NCBI GenBank assembly: GCA_020740775.1
Contig: JAHEWK010000012.1
Span: 1,612,001 to 1,676,000, forward strand
From: Ilyonectria destructans
Taxonomy: Eukaryota; Ascomycota; Sordariomycetes; Hypocreales; Nectriaceae
Direction of reading: 5' to 3'
DNA length: 64,000 bases
Every line of letters begins with the position of its first letter. Position 1 is the first letter of the stretch. Of the stretch, positions 47,083-61,400 are shown piece by piece. The notes below the pieces were generated by a model that was not told where the DNA came from, made no database searches, and worked only from the letters and a program-made list of their open reading frames with translations. The translations under genes were made by a program, and so were the position numbers.

Positions 47083-48599
47083 TCATTGTACCTTAGGTAA
47101 CGCGGCTAGAACAATCTGCTTTGCTAGGGGGTCATGTAGCACATCCACCCAGATAACAGATTTTAACGATGAGGTGACCTCATTCCACGACTCCAGCTTC
47201 ATAACCCGAAGCACCTCAATCAAGTCAGGTTGAAACGCAGCTTGTTCCTGCTCATCAAAGACAGAAACAGCGCCAACAATATATATCCAGAGCGTAAGCG
47301 GGGCCGGCATAGCGCTATCATGATCCTTCAGCAGAGACACGCTAGTTTTCATATTTTGGGATAGAAACTCGAAACGGGTTCTAGTACCGCGCCATTGAAG
47401 AAAAAGGGTACTAGAAAATGACAGCAGTGTGAGGCGTATAGTCTCGTCGATACTGCCTACGTCGAATCGAAGGTTGGTAAGACGGTAATGGATTGAAACC
47501 ATGACTTCCTGGTAGAGCTCCGTATCGATGCGAAGTTTACATTGCGTTGCAATGTTGGCCGCTCGTGAAAATTCGGCGACGTCGTCCCATACCAAACGAA
47601 GTCGAGAATCTAGACTGTCTAGGAAATGCCCGATATCTGAGGTGGTTATTTCGGGATCTGGATCTGAGTCTTTGGACTCTAAATGAGATAATCTTCCTTT
47701 CGAGGGAATGTACGAATCCCACGAGACGCAACCGGAAAAGAACATTGGTTTGCATCCCGTTCCGAGAGCCACTCCGATATCAGCACTATGTGGGTGGATT
47801 AGCAGGCTGCTCACAAGTTGAAGCAACATGGCCAACTTGCCGGAAAATCTTGGGTTGTAAGTTTCCATTATCTTTAAATGCCGAAATCCCCCCTCTTAGC
47901 ATGACCATTTTATAGAGGCCTCGTAGATGGTTTTGGGCAGCCTCCAGATCGCCAAGGGCGGTAGCTGTCATGGTAAGGCCAATGACGACTAAGATGGTCG
48001 AGTCGGAAATTGACTGCTCCTTATCGCTACCAGCTAGGCGTTGTTGGAGGATGGCCAGCGCGTTGACTAAATGAACAAGCGCCATCTTGCTGATTTCCTT
48101 CTTGCCGTCGAGAGAATCCATGTAAACTTTGGTTGTGAAGAGAGTGAAGTGAAGACAGGCTGTGTCGTTCAAGACGGGTTCAAAAAACGACGACTCGGTC
48201 TGGTTCGATACTAAGCCAAACTCGGTCGGGACCATTGCGTGTTTGACTTCCGGTTGGTTAGCCAAGACATTCCCCCTGTTAAAAATGGTGCGGAACGGGG
48301 GTGTTACGTTTCCAGATGTCTTCGAGCATGCCTGGGCCTATTTCGGCCGAGAAAGCGGCCAAGGAGAACTCATTGCCGACTTTAGGTGGAATCGAGACAC
48401 GCTTCTCTTTGTCTACATTGTCTGTATTGCGTGGTTTACTGCTATTCATCCACGACGGGGGCCTGGATGGCGACCTCTTGCGATTCTTGCCACGCATGAC
48501 ATGTCTGCGGATCACGTTGCGCTTCCCTTCGAAGGACTGGCTCGCTGGAGTAGTAACGATAAAAGGCGCTGCTTCGTCAGCTGGAGTTGATTTCCCCAT
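47083..48599 (-). CDS. Fungal_trans_2-type regulator with a GC-AG intron
   Basis: Three exons (48599-48308, 48246-47841, 47785-47083) encode 466 aa. The start is MGKSTPADEAAP. No zinc cluster is present; the N-terminus has the RRHVMRGKNRKR motif common in this group. The middle shows ALAILQQRLAG, LRGLYKMVMLRGGI and, after splicing, PKIFRADIGVALGTGCKPMFF, the hallmark of fungal-specific factor family PF11951. That hallmark forms only if a 55-bp intron beginning GCAAGT and ending CATAG is removed. No GT donor within that stretch restores frame. The first intron (61 bp) is canonical. Probably nuclear; target genes unknown. Confidence 0.82.
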
Positions 48600-49221
48600 T
48601 GCCACCGCCCCGTAGGGACTAGTCAAATGGATGTCTTAGACTTGGAGCCGGCCCCGAAGCCTCCACCAATGGCAAGGTTCGGGACACGGGGAGGAGGAAA
48701 GACCGAACAGGAGCAGCAGTCGTTGCCTCGTCTTGGAAAGAGATTCCGCTTCAAAAGCGAAGAAACTCGGGTAATTTCGGCAGCTGCGGAAGTTGCGTAT
48801 ACAAGGCGACGCGTGCGAAGCCACGGCTGGCGGGAAAGGAAGATGAAAAGCAGAATCAATGCAACGTGGAATCGAAGCAGTAGTCAGCAAATTGTGGAGA
48901 AGACGCTCGGGCCAGAATGCCAAGAGAAGATTGGTTTCTAAAAGCAGTTTAGCGAAGTCTCGATGTACACTGGACTATCCCCAATTAGTTGGTCAGCGCG
49001 TGCAAGGCTGCCATGAATAGCCATACTCGGAGCAATTCGTCCCCTTTCATATCAACCTAAGGTGAACAGTGAAGTGCGAGACGTATAAGTACTGCACGTT
49101 TCCGTCACTTTCAGGCCACTCTTTTAATCATGATCAATGCATACACCACGGGTTTCTCCCTGAAAACAACCCCTTTCTGTGCTACGTCGTTACTGAGTAC
49201 AACTCCTAATCCTCCATCAAC
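48600..49221. other. Divergent intergenic region
   Basis: Between the divergent regulator and SDR genes. Overlapping frames of 78-104 codons exist on both strands (48623-48941), basic and without domain; I cannot choose between them and treat none as a gene. The right side should hold the SDR promoter. Confidence 0.35.
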
Positions 49222-50328
49222 ATGTCCACACACATGTCGGCATCTTTCAACCTAGGCCCTCCCAAGGAGAGCCCCCGTACTTTGTTTCTCAAAGCACAGT
49301 TCTGTACTTCGCCTCAATTGCCTCCCACTGACACCAACCTAGAAGGCCAAGTCGCCATCGTGACAGGTTCTACCAGCGGTCTGGGGCTCGAAGCATCTCG
49401 CCAGCTTCTGTCTTTTGGCTTATCGGGCCTGATCATGGCCGTGCGGTCTGTGGAAAAGGGCGAGCAAGTTGCTTCTCAGCTGCGCGCCCAGTACCCCAAA
49501 GCCAACATCCAGGTTTGGTCCCTTGAGATGGAATCGTACGACTCCATCCAGGCTTTTGCCCGCCGAGCTGAGCTTATCTCCCGCTTGGACATGGCCATTC
49601 TCAACGCAGGCACACAGATAGCTGATTTCACAATCGTCCCCACTACGGGGCACGAAAAGTTGGTTCAGGTCAATTACCTCTCTACCATGCTGCTTGCCAT
49701 CCTGTTACTGCCAGTCCTCAAGGCTAAGTCGCCCCCGAGCAGGCCCGGCCGGCTGAGTATCGTCAGTTCCGGCTCGACACGCGGTGCCACCATGTCTCAA
49801 CCCAATGATGAGTCCGTTCTGTCAGCTCTCGACAATCCCCAGCACTGGGATCCCTTCAAGCGCTACCCCGTCAGCAAGCTGCTGGGCCATCTGTTCATGG
49901 TCAACCTGGTCCGCTATGTCAATGCCGACGATGTCATCATTAATCTCGTCGACCCGGGGCTAGTCAAGGGTACAGATTTGCAACGCGGCGCCCCGTTGCT
50001 CTTGGCTGTATTCTTTTATTGCTTCAAAGCGATTTTGGGGCGAACGGTACCCGTGGGTGCGTCGACATATGTCGATGCAACCGTCGTCAAGGGCAAGGAA
50101 ACACACGGCTGTAACGTGGCAAACTGGGTTGTTTCACCGTAAGCGTCTCCCACTCATACCCTTCTTCCATTCTACGAAGGTTGACTAAATATTCCTCGAC
50201 CTAGATTTGCTAGGTTTGTTTACACGCCTGACGGAGAGTCCATCAGAGAAAATTTATGGAAAGAGACGATCGCAGAATTGGAATTTGCTGGTGTTCGAGG
50301 AATACTTGATGGCTTGAAGAATGATTAA
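49222..50328 (+). CDS. Short-chain dehydrogenase/reductase (SDR)
   Basis: Two exons (49222-50138 and 50205-50328) with a 66-bp intron encode 346 aa; the second ATG, four codons downstream, may also serve. The Rossmann signature TGSTSGLG (about residue 47), the NAG motif (LNAGTQ) and the active-site tetrad elements, Ser in VSSGS and YPVSK (about 215), are intact. The C-terminal exon adds FARFVYTPDGESIRENLW. The sequence is closest in style to the retinol-dehydrogenase/WW-domain oxidoreductase-like fungal SDRs, which often modify secondary metabolites or lipids. No signal peptide is obvious, although a hydrophobic stretch near residue 255 could anchor it to membranes. Confidence 0.93.
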
Positions 50329-51213
50329 CCAGGGCCCTGAACGACTTTTTGAACTCATCCCATAATTCCAATTGGGATACTTTTTTAAGTTCTATTTCGT
50401 CGTTTGGATGCCGGTTCTATCTGGAGAAGGCTCATTACTATGCCTTGGACGGGGGCACGCTTCTACATGACGAGGTCCGAACCATCTACAAATCCCAACT
50501 CTACATATTTTATTTTCTAAGACGTGCCAAACCCCGATTGACATAATAATCACCAATATCGATATACCTAAGTCAGTAGTATAGGTCTTGTTACCAGCGT
50601 GCATGTGTCAAATCCTGAGTCACTTGTAATGCAAGTTTGTATCCGAACATGAGTATCCCACGGGGCTCCCTTGGAGCGGATTCAGGTCTAGGTTGTGAGT
50701 TTCAGTCAAACATTGGAGCACAAATACCACATCTTATACTTTCGATTAGATCTATAATTGAAATCCATAATCTTAGACTGCAATCACATAATTGGTACAC
50801 TTACATGGTAAATTAGAAGAAGAACTATCGCGTTCACACACAGTCTCAGCTGACCGCCTCGACGAAGCGGTCTGGGTGAGCCCAACCTAATAAATAGCAT
50901 CAGATTTCCCCCCCCCCCCCAAAAAGTGTTGCGCTTGTACCGTCACTTCTGAAGAGCATACGGTGTTACATAATATGCATCTCTTATTCGGTTTCTTTTT
51001 AGCCTTACCCAATATCATCAGATAGATCAAAGCCATACGGTATTTGCAAACAATAGAGACATACATTTAGTGCTACACCCAGCACATACGCATCTCTTAT
51101 ATACACAACTATTAGCGTCTCCTGTTGGAGTGTGCATTCCACTTTTGGTGTGACCAGTTAGTGTGACAGAATGCGACATACGTTATTGGACTCCGAGGTC
51201 TTATTATGCTATG
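50329..51213. other. Intergenic region with poly-C tract and dispersed repeat
   Basis: No supported gene. A run of 13 C (50908-50920) is followed by five A. The second copy of a dispersed repeat lies at 50992-51085. Confidence 0.6.
50992..51085 (+). repeat. Dispersed repeat, copy 2
   Basis: The counterpart of 14601-14696, same orientation, again ending CACCCAGCAC. Transition differences predominate (for example AGCTTTACTC against AGCCTTACCC). Confidence 0.75.
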
Positions 51214-52634
51214 TTATCGTGGTGGGGGTTGCGTGGATATTCGAAAAGAGGTTTCATTCTTGACCATGATCCCGCTAATCATTCCCGACTCCATGTTGTC
51301 GTCGCTCTCGAAAGTGTCCCGTCCCGGGCTCACCGATGTTACCACTCCTAGACGTCTATCTGAGGCATGGGCGTCAAAGACGGTCAGAGAATCGCCGCTC
51401 CTAATAGAATCGGCTAGCTGATAGGTGGAGCCAGATTCAACCCCCTTCTCGCCTGTGATCTTCCGCCAAGCTGAAAGATGGATGGACTTCTTCGACCAGC
51501 TGTTGGATCCCGATCCGAGGCTCGTTTCGTGACCACCACAAGACCACAAGTAGACTAGGGCAGGTCGGACAGTGGGTAGACATGCTTATCGTGAGGTTAG
51601 TATGCGAATTCTCAGGATCGTGAGACCGTGCAGACGTACCAGATACTGTGATCAGATTAACCTCGGCTGAAGCCCAAACAATAATGACGGCCAAATTCCA
51701 TGTTATATCCGATGACGTTGCGTCTAATTTCGTTGACTCTACCATGATGACAATGGCAGTAATACAGATACTGATAGAACTGTCAACGACGATGTTCCAC
51801 TGGGGCGCGGATGAACTTACAAGATACCCACACCAAACATGAATATGACACCAATCTTTTGTAGTCGGGGGAGCTGTAATTTTTGGATCTGGATGATTGG
51901 TAAGATCATGATTCCAATGTCAATGGCGACATGGACAATGAGACTTCCCAGGAAGAATTTCTTGTCATCGATGTCGCATCGCGCGTCCGTGATAGTGAGA
52001 TCCCAGTAGGCCTGTACCGGAATACAGTGGAAAATGCAAATGAATATCTTATGAGATCAGTGCTGGTTCAGTGACAAGTTAATTTGGAAACCTACCCGGC
52101 AAATGACCCAAATGACTACGCAGCCGAAGAGAATTTGGATCGGGAGTTTGATGCTGGACACGCTGAAGATGCGCCAATAAAACAGGAGGAGAGATGCCTT
52201 GGCGCAAAATAGCGCTACCGAATATACCAACTCTCCTATGTAGAGGTATAGCTTCGATCTCGAGACGGCCTCGCCTACGGTCATCCAGGTGATGTCGGTT
52301 ACATGAAGCCCGAGTCCTCCCTTGTTTAACCCTAGTGAGCTGTTGGCAAAGGTTTCCGTAAAGCCCTCAAGGTTTACTTACAGAGGGGAATCATGGCCAC
52401 CCAGACAATATTCATAAGCTACTATCGCAATCAGTCTCACACTCGCAGGACGGATAGCTCTAAACCCACGTAGCAGACGATGGCCAAGTAGTCGTCCCAC
52501 CAAAGATTGACTCGCTTAACCAACCGGCTGATAATGCGGAGGAGAATAAAGATGGTTGCCATGGAGAAAGTGACAAATTCAGCGGCCAAAATACTCGACT
52601 GCTGCGAGTCCATGGCTGTTGATGTCTTCGCCAT
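51214..52634 (-). CDS. Rhodopsin-domain fungal 7TM membrane protein
   Basis: Six exons (52634-52470, 52418-52382, 52331-52096, 52047-51821, 51770-51640, 51584-51214) with introns of 48-55 bp encode 388 aa; each junction keeps phase and removes stops. The start is MAKTSTAMDS. Family landmarks are LWWDDYLAI after the first helix, GEAVSRSKLYLYIGELVYS, KASLLLFYWRIF, HCIPVQAYWD, a VHVAIDIGIMILPI helix and ACLPTVRP after the last helix. A Ser-rich cytoplasmic tail follows. This is the large fungal-specific integral membrane family annotated as rhodopsin domain or Pth11-like without CFEM. Many members are proposed receptors, but most have unknown ligands. Located in the plasma membrane by inference. 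Confidence 0.85.
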
Positions 52635-53619
52635 AATGGGCGAAAGACGGAAGGAGGAGAGAAAGAGAACGGACGTGCCAACCCCTGACACCCTTAAACT
52701 GGAGCCGCTATGGAGTATTTAAGTAAGGTCCTCCCTCGATCCAGCGGGCTTCGTCAACGTGGGGCGTCATGATCGGCCGCTATCGACGATTGACAAGGCA
52801 TGGTTTCTTAGTGTCAGGCTAGTCGGAACGATGCTCACGCCAAAGCAATAGTGCTTGATGATTTGCGGCACCAGGTCTCGGAAGAGGATCCGATCTGGTC
52901 TTAAGCGAGTATTAGTCAAACTTTAAGAAAGGTGTTGCGAGTCATTGCCAGCAGTCTGTACGTTTCAAGCTCTCCCCAGGGGCGTGGATGGGGCGGTTTC
53001 TAAAGGTTGGGAACACTAAAAAGTAGTAAGATTAGCGTTGGGAGGACCAGAGTGCCTGAGCGAGAAGTACTGGACGCCCGAGTCCATTGAAGGTGAGAGA
53101 CTCAGAAGATAACGGTCGCGTTGTGCTTGAATCGGGGATTATGGTAATGTCTTGGCTACAGAAGATTGATAGCTGCTACTGTAGAACGTTTTTGTTCCGA
53201 GTTTTGATGTTTGTTTTGGGCGGCAAGGTCCAACTTAGTATTGAGCCGAAAGACCTAGCCGATACCCCTTAGATTAGCTAGACGGGGGATGAACTAACTA
53301 AACTGTGCTCTGGGTTTAGGCGCAATTTAAAGGTCCATCTGCCGGCATTTCACTGATGACGTTTACATTGCCGACGGACTATGCTTGTGAGGAGTTAGAC
53401 CATTACCGATGTCTTACTCAGTGACGACTCTGTCAGAGCTTCACTAGCTCAGCCACGTCTTCCCGAGGGTCGTCGCGAAACGAAGACATGAAGTACTTTT
53501 CAAGGGTTTTAATAGGCTGTGAATGGTTTACAGATCATGCCGCTACACACGTGGTAGGCTCTAAACATCGATGCAGGCAGCGTGTGGTAAAGTAAGAATT
53601 GCATACCTAACGGTGGCAG
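52635..53619. other. Intergenic region left of the transposon
   Basis: Just under 1 kb with no supported gene. Contains the promoter of the 7TM gene. The sequence next to the transposon shows no ORF that the insertion would interrupt. Confidence 0.5.
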
Positions 53620-53621
53620 TA

Positions 53622-55497
53622 AGTCGGACCACCCATTAGCTGACCGACCCCTTACCTAACCGCCCCACTTACAACGCGTCAACCACAACGCGCCTCTAGC
53701 CACACGCGTTTCTTCCTTCAATAACACTCAATTGGTCAATTTAACCTTATTTTCGTTATTTTCATGCCTAAATACACCGAAGAAGACCTCCAACTAGCCA
53801 TTCAGGATGTGAAAAATGGTCTATCAATGCGAAAAGCAGCCAATGAGCGCGTTGTTCCTTATTCAACCCTACGGACCAAGCTCAATAGCGTCCCAAGCCG
53901 CAACGAAGCCCACGAATGGCGTCAGGTGCTTTCTAAGAACCAGGAAGACCAGCTCTGTGATTGGCTCATCTTACAAGATAAGCTCGGAATGGCATTGACT
54001 CATAGCCAGATCCGGAAGTTAGCAACTTCCTTGTTGGGCGAAAGTGGCGTCAACCGACAACTCGGAAAGCACTGGATGACTGGCTTCCTACGCCGCAACC
54101 AGCGAATAAAAACACTCAAAGGAAAGGGAATTGACCGGAAAAGGATAAATGGAGCAAATCCAGCTGCTATTCGTGGGTTCTATAACCTATTGGACCAACC
54201 AGGGGTCAAATCGATCCCTCCACGCAACCGTTGGAATTTTGACGAAACTGGAGTCTTCCAAGGGCTCGGAACCAACGGGCTTGTAGTTGGCCAATCAGAG
54301 CTCCGATCGACAATTAAGAAACAGCCACATGACCTTAATTGGATAACTATTCTTGAGGCTATTTCCGCAACAGGAAGGTGCCTCGACCCATTAGTCGTCT
54401 TTAAAGGCAAATACGTCCAATACCAATGGTTTCCAGAGGAATTGGACTTTCTGACCAATTGGAAATTCACATCGTCTGATAAGGGCTGGACTAATGACGA
54501 AATTGGCCTTACTTGGCTGCAGGAAGTCTTCCTTCCAGGCTCTAAGCCAGCCCGGACCAATGAGAAGAGGCTCCTCATCCTAGATGGGCATGGATCACAC
54601 ATAACGCCTGATTTTATGCGTATTTGTGTGACCAATAGGGTCCATTTACTCTATTTGCCGCCTCACACAAGCCACGTTCTTCAGCCTCTTGATATATCAG
54701 TCTTTGGGCCACTTAAAGCTGCATATCGAGCCGCCTTAACACTAGCCAATCCCCTCACTAATATTAGCCCAACTAGAAAGAAAGACTTTCTTACTTGCTA
54801 TTTTGAGGCAAGGAAGAAGGCTCTTACTACTAAAAATGCCTTATCAGGTTGGAGAGGAGCCGGGTTGTGGCCAATCAACATATCAAAGCCAATGGGTAGT
54901 AAATTCGTTATTCACAACCCTAACGATACAATTACGGTCCAATCAGAAGCTCCTATTTCTCCAAAAACGAATCAGAGGTCTGAAATCATCCCTTTTATAA
55001 CCCCTAGCAATTCGAGAGACATTGCTTCATTGGTCCGTTCTCATAAGAAGGAAATGCTAGCTAGCCCAACTACGAGACAGCTGTTACGGACTATTAGCAA
55101 GGGATTTGATAGGCTCCAGTTCCAAATTGCCCAATTAGAAGAAAAAATCAAAGTCCAAGATCAAAATTCAAGCCAATCAAAGGCTAGGAAAAGAGGACGG
55201 GTTTATAAAGACCCAAATAGGCTATTTCAAGATATCCGGAATGTTAAGAGGGCAAGAAGGCGAATAAAAACGCCTGAGGTTGAAGATTCAGAATAGCTCG
55301 TTTTTTCTTTGTTCTTATTGGTTGATTTTTTGATATTTAGAAATTTAATTAGTTAGTTTATTAAAAATCAGTTGAAATGGACCAATTAGGTCTTTTAGTT
55401 GTTATTTTATCTATAAGTGAAGTTGAATTGCGATTTTAGTTGTTATGTAAGTGGGGCGGTCAGGTAAGGGGTCGGTCAGCTAATGGGTGGTCCGACT
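53622..55497 (+). mobile_element. Complete Fot1/pogo-family (Tc1-mariner) transposon
   Basis: The element is 1876 bp with 52-bp terminal inverted repeats (53622-53673 and 55446-55497) that match at 51 positions; the mismatch is at repeat position 37 (A on the left, G on the right). Each end starts AGTCGGACCACCC. A TA target-site duplication flanks it (53620-53621 and 55498-55499). It encodes one intact transposase. Near-identical ends plus an open transposase point to a recent insertion. Confidence 0.97.
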
Positions 55498-58400
55498 TAT
55501 CTATACTTTCTAGCATGATTCTCATTGCTCCATTCCTACGACCGGATGCACTTTCACCGTCTCGGAGGCTTTATCATGCCTTCATAACTGGTTCCGCTCC
55601 AAGTCTAGCTGGATCTTGGCCGGCGCATTTCGTCCGAGCACTTTGGGATGTGGGCAGTAGTGGTAGTGCCGGAAGCGCACCCGCGCCTTTAGGGTAGAAG
55701 CCTGGCCTTCAGATCCCGTCGCGCTTGGAAGAATGCAGTTGGGAGGAACGAGGGGAATGTCATCGCAACTCCACAAAGAGTGGCAAACTTCAGACCATGC
55801 AAGCGACGGAAATCGGTCCAAAGCAGGCGATGTGTCTCACCTCATTAAATAAAGGCATCGTTGGCAGAGGGGGTAGATCATCCTGAAGCAAGTATGCAGC
55901 TCAACATGGACTTTTGGAGAAGATATCCCACATAAGCATATTTAAAGCCTTATTTGAAAGGCTTTACTTTATCAAGTATGTGCAGATTACAATAATTTGC
56001 TCCGGCATTACCTAGATCCCCTCCTGAAACCGCATCCCAACATCCAAGTTCGGCTTGTACTCCAGGCGTGAAGCGAAGGCTACCAACCCTTCCCTATCCA
56101 AATAACGTTGCTCTTCTGCCCAACACTGAAACTTGACACAAAAAACAAAGGCATAGGTGGGGCAAATCTATGGCCACTGGTTGTCGTGGATCTCCATTGC
56201 CTTCTCGAGTTCTTCATCAGTGAGCTCCCCGGGTTCAACGCGAACGACAGTGCTCCAGTGGCGGCCGACCGGGCAGCGCTGCACGCGTCGGCTTCCAAAG
56301 CGGAGGGCCTTCAGTGACATCATCGGGACCCAAATAGTGGTATAGAGGTGGCCGTCGCTGCATCGCACGATGCGGTCATAGTTCTCGAAATAGCGAGTTG
56401 GAGTCTCAACTTGGACGGCGGAGGACATGGTGTCGAGTTGTTTGCGGTTCTTGGTTTAAGAAGGGGTCGTTGAGAGGATAATGATGAATGGAAACGGCCC
56501 TTAGGTGCGGGATACCGAGTAATGTACAGCTGAGGACGTTGCGTTGATAGTCTGCGACTCCTGGCCGTGGCGCGCGCGTGCGTGTCATAGAAACGCAGAC
56601 GAAGTTATTCCGAATGTGGATGCCTCATGGATTATCTGGGGAATACACCGGCAATATATGAAGATTGGGCAGCAGTAGGCTAGAGCGGCCAAGGCGCTTG
56701 GGGTTGCGCCCAGCTGACTTGGGTCGGGTGACATTTCCCAGTGGCCTAACTCGAATGAGGCATAAAGTCTGTCAGTGGGTGGCACGGTGAAGATACCTCA
56801 TGCCCTAATACGTCTGCCTAAAGAATGAGACAAAGAGCGCGGCAATTTCCAGCGGTATTTGAGCAGCGTGGTTGTCTGTTCTTGGGGATTAAACAGGCTC
56901 TCGCGAAATGTCGGAATTGTCTGTGAAGTGTCAATACTGTCTGTTGCAATTGCCAGCGCTCGCTTTAGAAGCTCTCTCTCAACACTCGCAAGACGGAACA
57001 ACTTTCTGCGCCATAAAAATGTTTCCCGGTGACGCCCAATCCCTCCATTTGGTTCGTAAAATCCCGCTTCCTATATCACTCTCACCGGTTCAACAGATTT
57101 TAACAATGGCATCCGTTTTGAGACTGCAAGGCCGGATCCTTCTGCCTTATGAAAGCGGCGCGGTCGAATAACAAGGCTATGAATCTGACTGCGTGCAGTT
57201 AGCGTGTGGCTGACCCTGTACAGGCCGCTGCGCCATATTTCGACGGTCCAGACTCTGTATCGCCGTGGGTATGATAAAGGAATGCGACCCTAATAGCCAT
57301 GAGCGGCAATTACTACAACAGGTGTAATGACAACAACCGGCGCGCTGGAGACGTGCAGACAGTTGCCATCCCGGTGGCGGGTATTTTCTAAGCGAAATTG
57401 ACAAAGCGTCATATGTTCAAATATTGTACACCCTCATGCAGTCGGGGTGTAGGATTATGGGAGGCAGTTCGTTGGGAAGGTTTGACATTGGGGGTTGGTT
57501 GGTGTGATCAACCTCGTATCAATGCTACTATAACTTCCTGACTTGGTGGTGGGAATTGGTTTTATTTATTTAAAAGATTATGGAAATAAGCCTCAGATTG
57601 AGGCAAAAATACTCGAATACTTTGAGAATGCGCGTATCCTCTTCCCAAACACGTACAACGGGACCGTTGTCAACATAACCCCAATCGTAAGCCCACCCCA
57701 TGTCGAGAAGAAGACCAGTGCGCCGTGAGTTGCGAGATAATCGTTGAGCATAAAAGTAAGCCCAAAGGCGAATGCACTCTTTACCAACTGTAGATTGATG
57801 TTAGGCATAGAAGTGGTGTGTTGGGTGTCAAGACGTTACTTACCATAGCGAGTCCAAATGCCTCTCCAGCTCTCTCTTGACATACATCGTTGGTGTAGAC
57901 AACCACACCAGTGCATCCAACGCCCGTTCCAAAATTGAGGATGGCGAGAAACACGGCGCACTTGATTTGTGAGAGGCCTTGCTCAACAGCCATGCCAAGG
58001 CCAAACGAACCGATTACGACAGTAATCAAGCTGGGCAGCATGACAACCAGACGGAACTCAGGCTCATAGACGCCACCGTTTCTCTTGGACATGCCTTTTG
58101 CCACCAAGTCGCAAATCCATCCTCCACCAATTGTCCCCAGCGCTGAGCCAATAAATGGGGCAATGCCGACAATCAAACCAACGTCGGAAGGACTAAGGTT
58201 GTACGGAGGTGCCGCGAAGATCTGATCGGCAATAGCTCCTTGGATGATGTTCCAAGTGAAGAGAACTGACCACATTGCGCAGCCCCAGATGACAACTGGA
58301 TGACGCAAGATAGTGAGAGGAGCCAGCGTCATGCCCAGGAGCGTGGAAATGCCCTTGAATGTGACCATCTCTACACCAAGAACACGCTTCCATGCTGGGG

Positions 58401-61400
58401 AACTTTTGGAGACTGGGTGATTTTGCCCCTCGGAGATGTCCATCGCATCCCCCTTTTCGTTGTCATTCTCATCAGACACCTTGTCCAGCTTGGACTCCTC
58501 GTCGACGACATTGGGTGCGAAATTATCCATGTCAGAGGTAACACCTTCAGTCTTCCTGTCGTAGATGGTTTCCGGGAGGCAGAATATGACGAGTGCGAAG
58601 CAGACTCCAAAGGTAATGGCAAGAACCCAGAAGCTCCATCGCCAACCGAGGTCGACAATTAAGTAGCCACTGATGATAGGTGTGATGTTGACCGAAGCAA
58701 TGACGGCAAAGTTCCAGAGTCCAACACGAAAGCCGCGTTCATGGACAAAGAAGACGTCGTTGATGGATGTTGTGCCTGCCAGGGAAAAGAATCCGCCCAT
58801 GCCAAGGCCCTGGAAGACCCGAGACGCCATCAAGGAGTCGTACGACTTTGCCGACGCTGCCCAAATGCAACTCACCACTAGCAAGATAGTTGTAGATAGA
58901 TAGACCAGGCGTCTGCCGTATATCTCTGACAGAGGAGCGCAGATATACGAGCTTACGCCGAGAGCCATAACGAGGCTGCCGTTGAGAAGGGCAACATTAG
59001 TGAGGCTGACGTTGAATGCAGATACAATGATGCTAAATCCGGGGACAAGCACGGGGCCTATAACGCCAGTTGCGCAAGCACCGAATAGCAAGGCGACAAA
59101 ATACAGTTCCTTTCTGAGTCGCGGAAAGTTGAGGGGGTCTTTAGGTGATTTGGACGGCTCAGGCACCAAGATGATGTCGGCGGAACCCTGCCCTTGGTGC
59201 AGGTCTTCAAGTTGGACAGTCCCTGGGGCGACATGCCCCGGCGGGGTGTCGAGGACTCCAAAGCCCATAGTTGTGACGAGAAATATGTCAAATTGATTGA
59301 CGTGGAAAGTTGAGTTGATATAGTCTGTTGCAGTATTTTTGGATGGATCCAAGGCAGGGGAATGGGGTCTCTTATATGACAGGGAAGCAATCAATATTTG
59401 ATAAGACGGTATGTTACCGTAGCCTATCAGCTGATATCGGTGTCACGGTGACAGCTTACCCCAGACATGAAGATAATATTGGAGGATTTCTCTCGTTGCA
59501 ATTGCCGTGGCTTGTGTACTAGCCTCTACTGCCAAATAGCGTTCTACCCTGTCCGAATGATAAATTAGCATGCTGGCGGATGTCATTACCGCCCCTGATA
59601 CCCGTATCAGGGACCCAGTCGTGGTCTACTAGTCCAAATTCGATATTGTCGCCGCCACCCCGCAGTATCTTATCAGAGGCGGATGTGAACTGCCGCCGCG
59701 ATAATGGCGCGGAGCTAGCGGCGATTGTACAAGCATCAGCGCACCTGAGATCTTACGATTGTCGTCGATTGAAGTTCTAGCCTTTGACACCGTGTAAAAG
59801 CCATTCCTTGTCCTGATAATAACTTGTAGGCGCTTGCATCTAACCAGAAGCAGACCTCGACTTTTCCCACAAGTTACTGATCAATGATCTGGGTCGTGAC
59901 TTTTTTCGGCAAGTCAAGTCCTCCGACTCGGAGGGAATGCTGTCGAACGATGTGAACTGGCGTTCGCTTCCTGTCGGTCTTGCCTGCTCTTCAGAAACTG
60001 TGGGTTGACTGCGTCCGCCCGAGGTAGTGCGCCTACAGACGAATGGGCATTTTGGCGCGAGAAATGCGTACGCGAGCACTGGTTGGAACGACTAGTGGGT
60101 GCCTTTATTGTAACTATACTTGCAGGATAGCTAGGATAGATCAACAGAGCTAACTCACCGCGACCTGATGTAACCCTAACACGACGGCAGGCTTGAATCC
60201 AGCCTTTAATCCTCAGTCCCACGTATAGAAACGCTAGGTCCGCAATGCTAGAGACTATCAAGCACTGTGGCCGCACTAGCCAATCTCTGCCTGGAACTTA
60301 CCGAACCCCTCCTCCACGGCTTTAACAATTTTCAAACAGGGCCGCCTATGAAAGGTATGTACTGCTGCGGGCATGTAATGTTGGGCGGTGGAACTACGCC
60401 TTGAAGGTATGCCTGGATATGCCCAAAGTAACAGTTTGACCCGCCCAGGTTGATGACTGTATGCTGCATTCGAGAGAAACATCCCACGAGTAAGCTTAGA
60501 CTCTTGTTTAAGATGATTGTGTGATTGAGGTCCGATAACAACTTACACCAACGGCTTCTTGCAATAGGAGTACCGATCCGGGAAATCGAGAAGACATGGT
60601 ACGCGCCCTGCGAAGAGGTGAAGTCAATTAGCGGCATACCAGATGGCGAGACAGTTTGGCTGAAACGTACGATTTTATGGGCGTTATAGGGTCGATGGTA
60701 TTACTCGCAAACAGGATCGGGAAGGACGTAGGCCTCTCTAGTCCACTTATCGGGTCTGCGTAAGAAATAAACCGGTTAGATTTTGTATTCAACGCAAATG
60801 CTCAATTACCTTTTCCGAAGATAAAGTTTAGAGAATGCAAAAAAGAGGTCGAGAGATATAACGAGGGTTGCCTACCTTGAACCACCATGCTATCGGGCAA
60901 TTGTGGTCGGAATGATCTACACAAGATGATATCCAGGGAGATGGGGTAGATATCACCGATGTATTTGCTCTTGGAAACCGCATACTCGACTTGACCCTTG
61001 AAGTCTTCAATGGTAGTGAGCCTGTTTCTCCGATACGAATCGGCACACTGGATGGCGAGACGGGCGTCGGATGTAATATCTAACGCGTCAAACATACCCG
61101 CAAGAGCAGACACGTCCCCACGCTCGAGCTGGTGTAGGATGTTGGCCATGACTGGGAAAGACGCCACTGGGTTGTAGATACTGTTGAAGAAAAGGGCCTT
61201 CAGGTCTGAATAGGTGACCAGTGTCGGCAGATCTCGACGTTGGACTCCGCTTAACGGGACCGGATGGTTCTGAAGCTGATGAATGATGCCGTCCATTCTG
61301 GCCGTGATGTCAGCTGGCGTGGGCCCCCAGAAGGCACACTTTTCAGGACCTGCGGAATGGCAGAAGCTCGAGAACTTTTCCATAGCCGTGTCCATTTGAT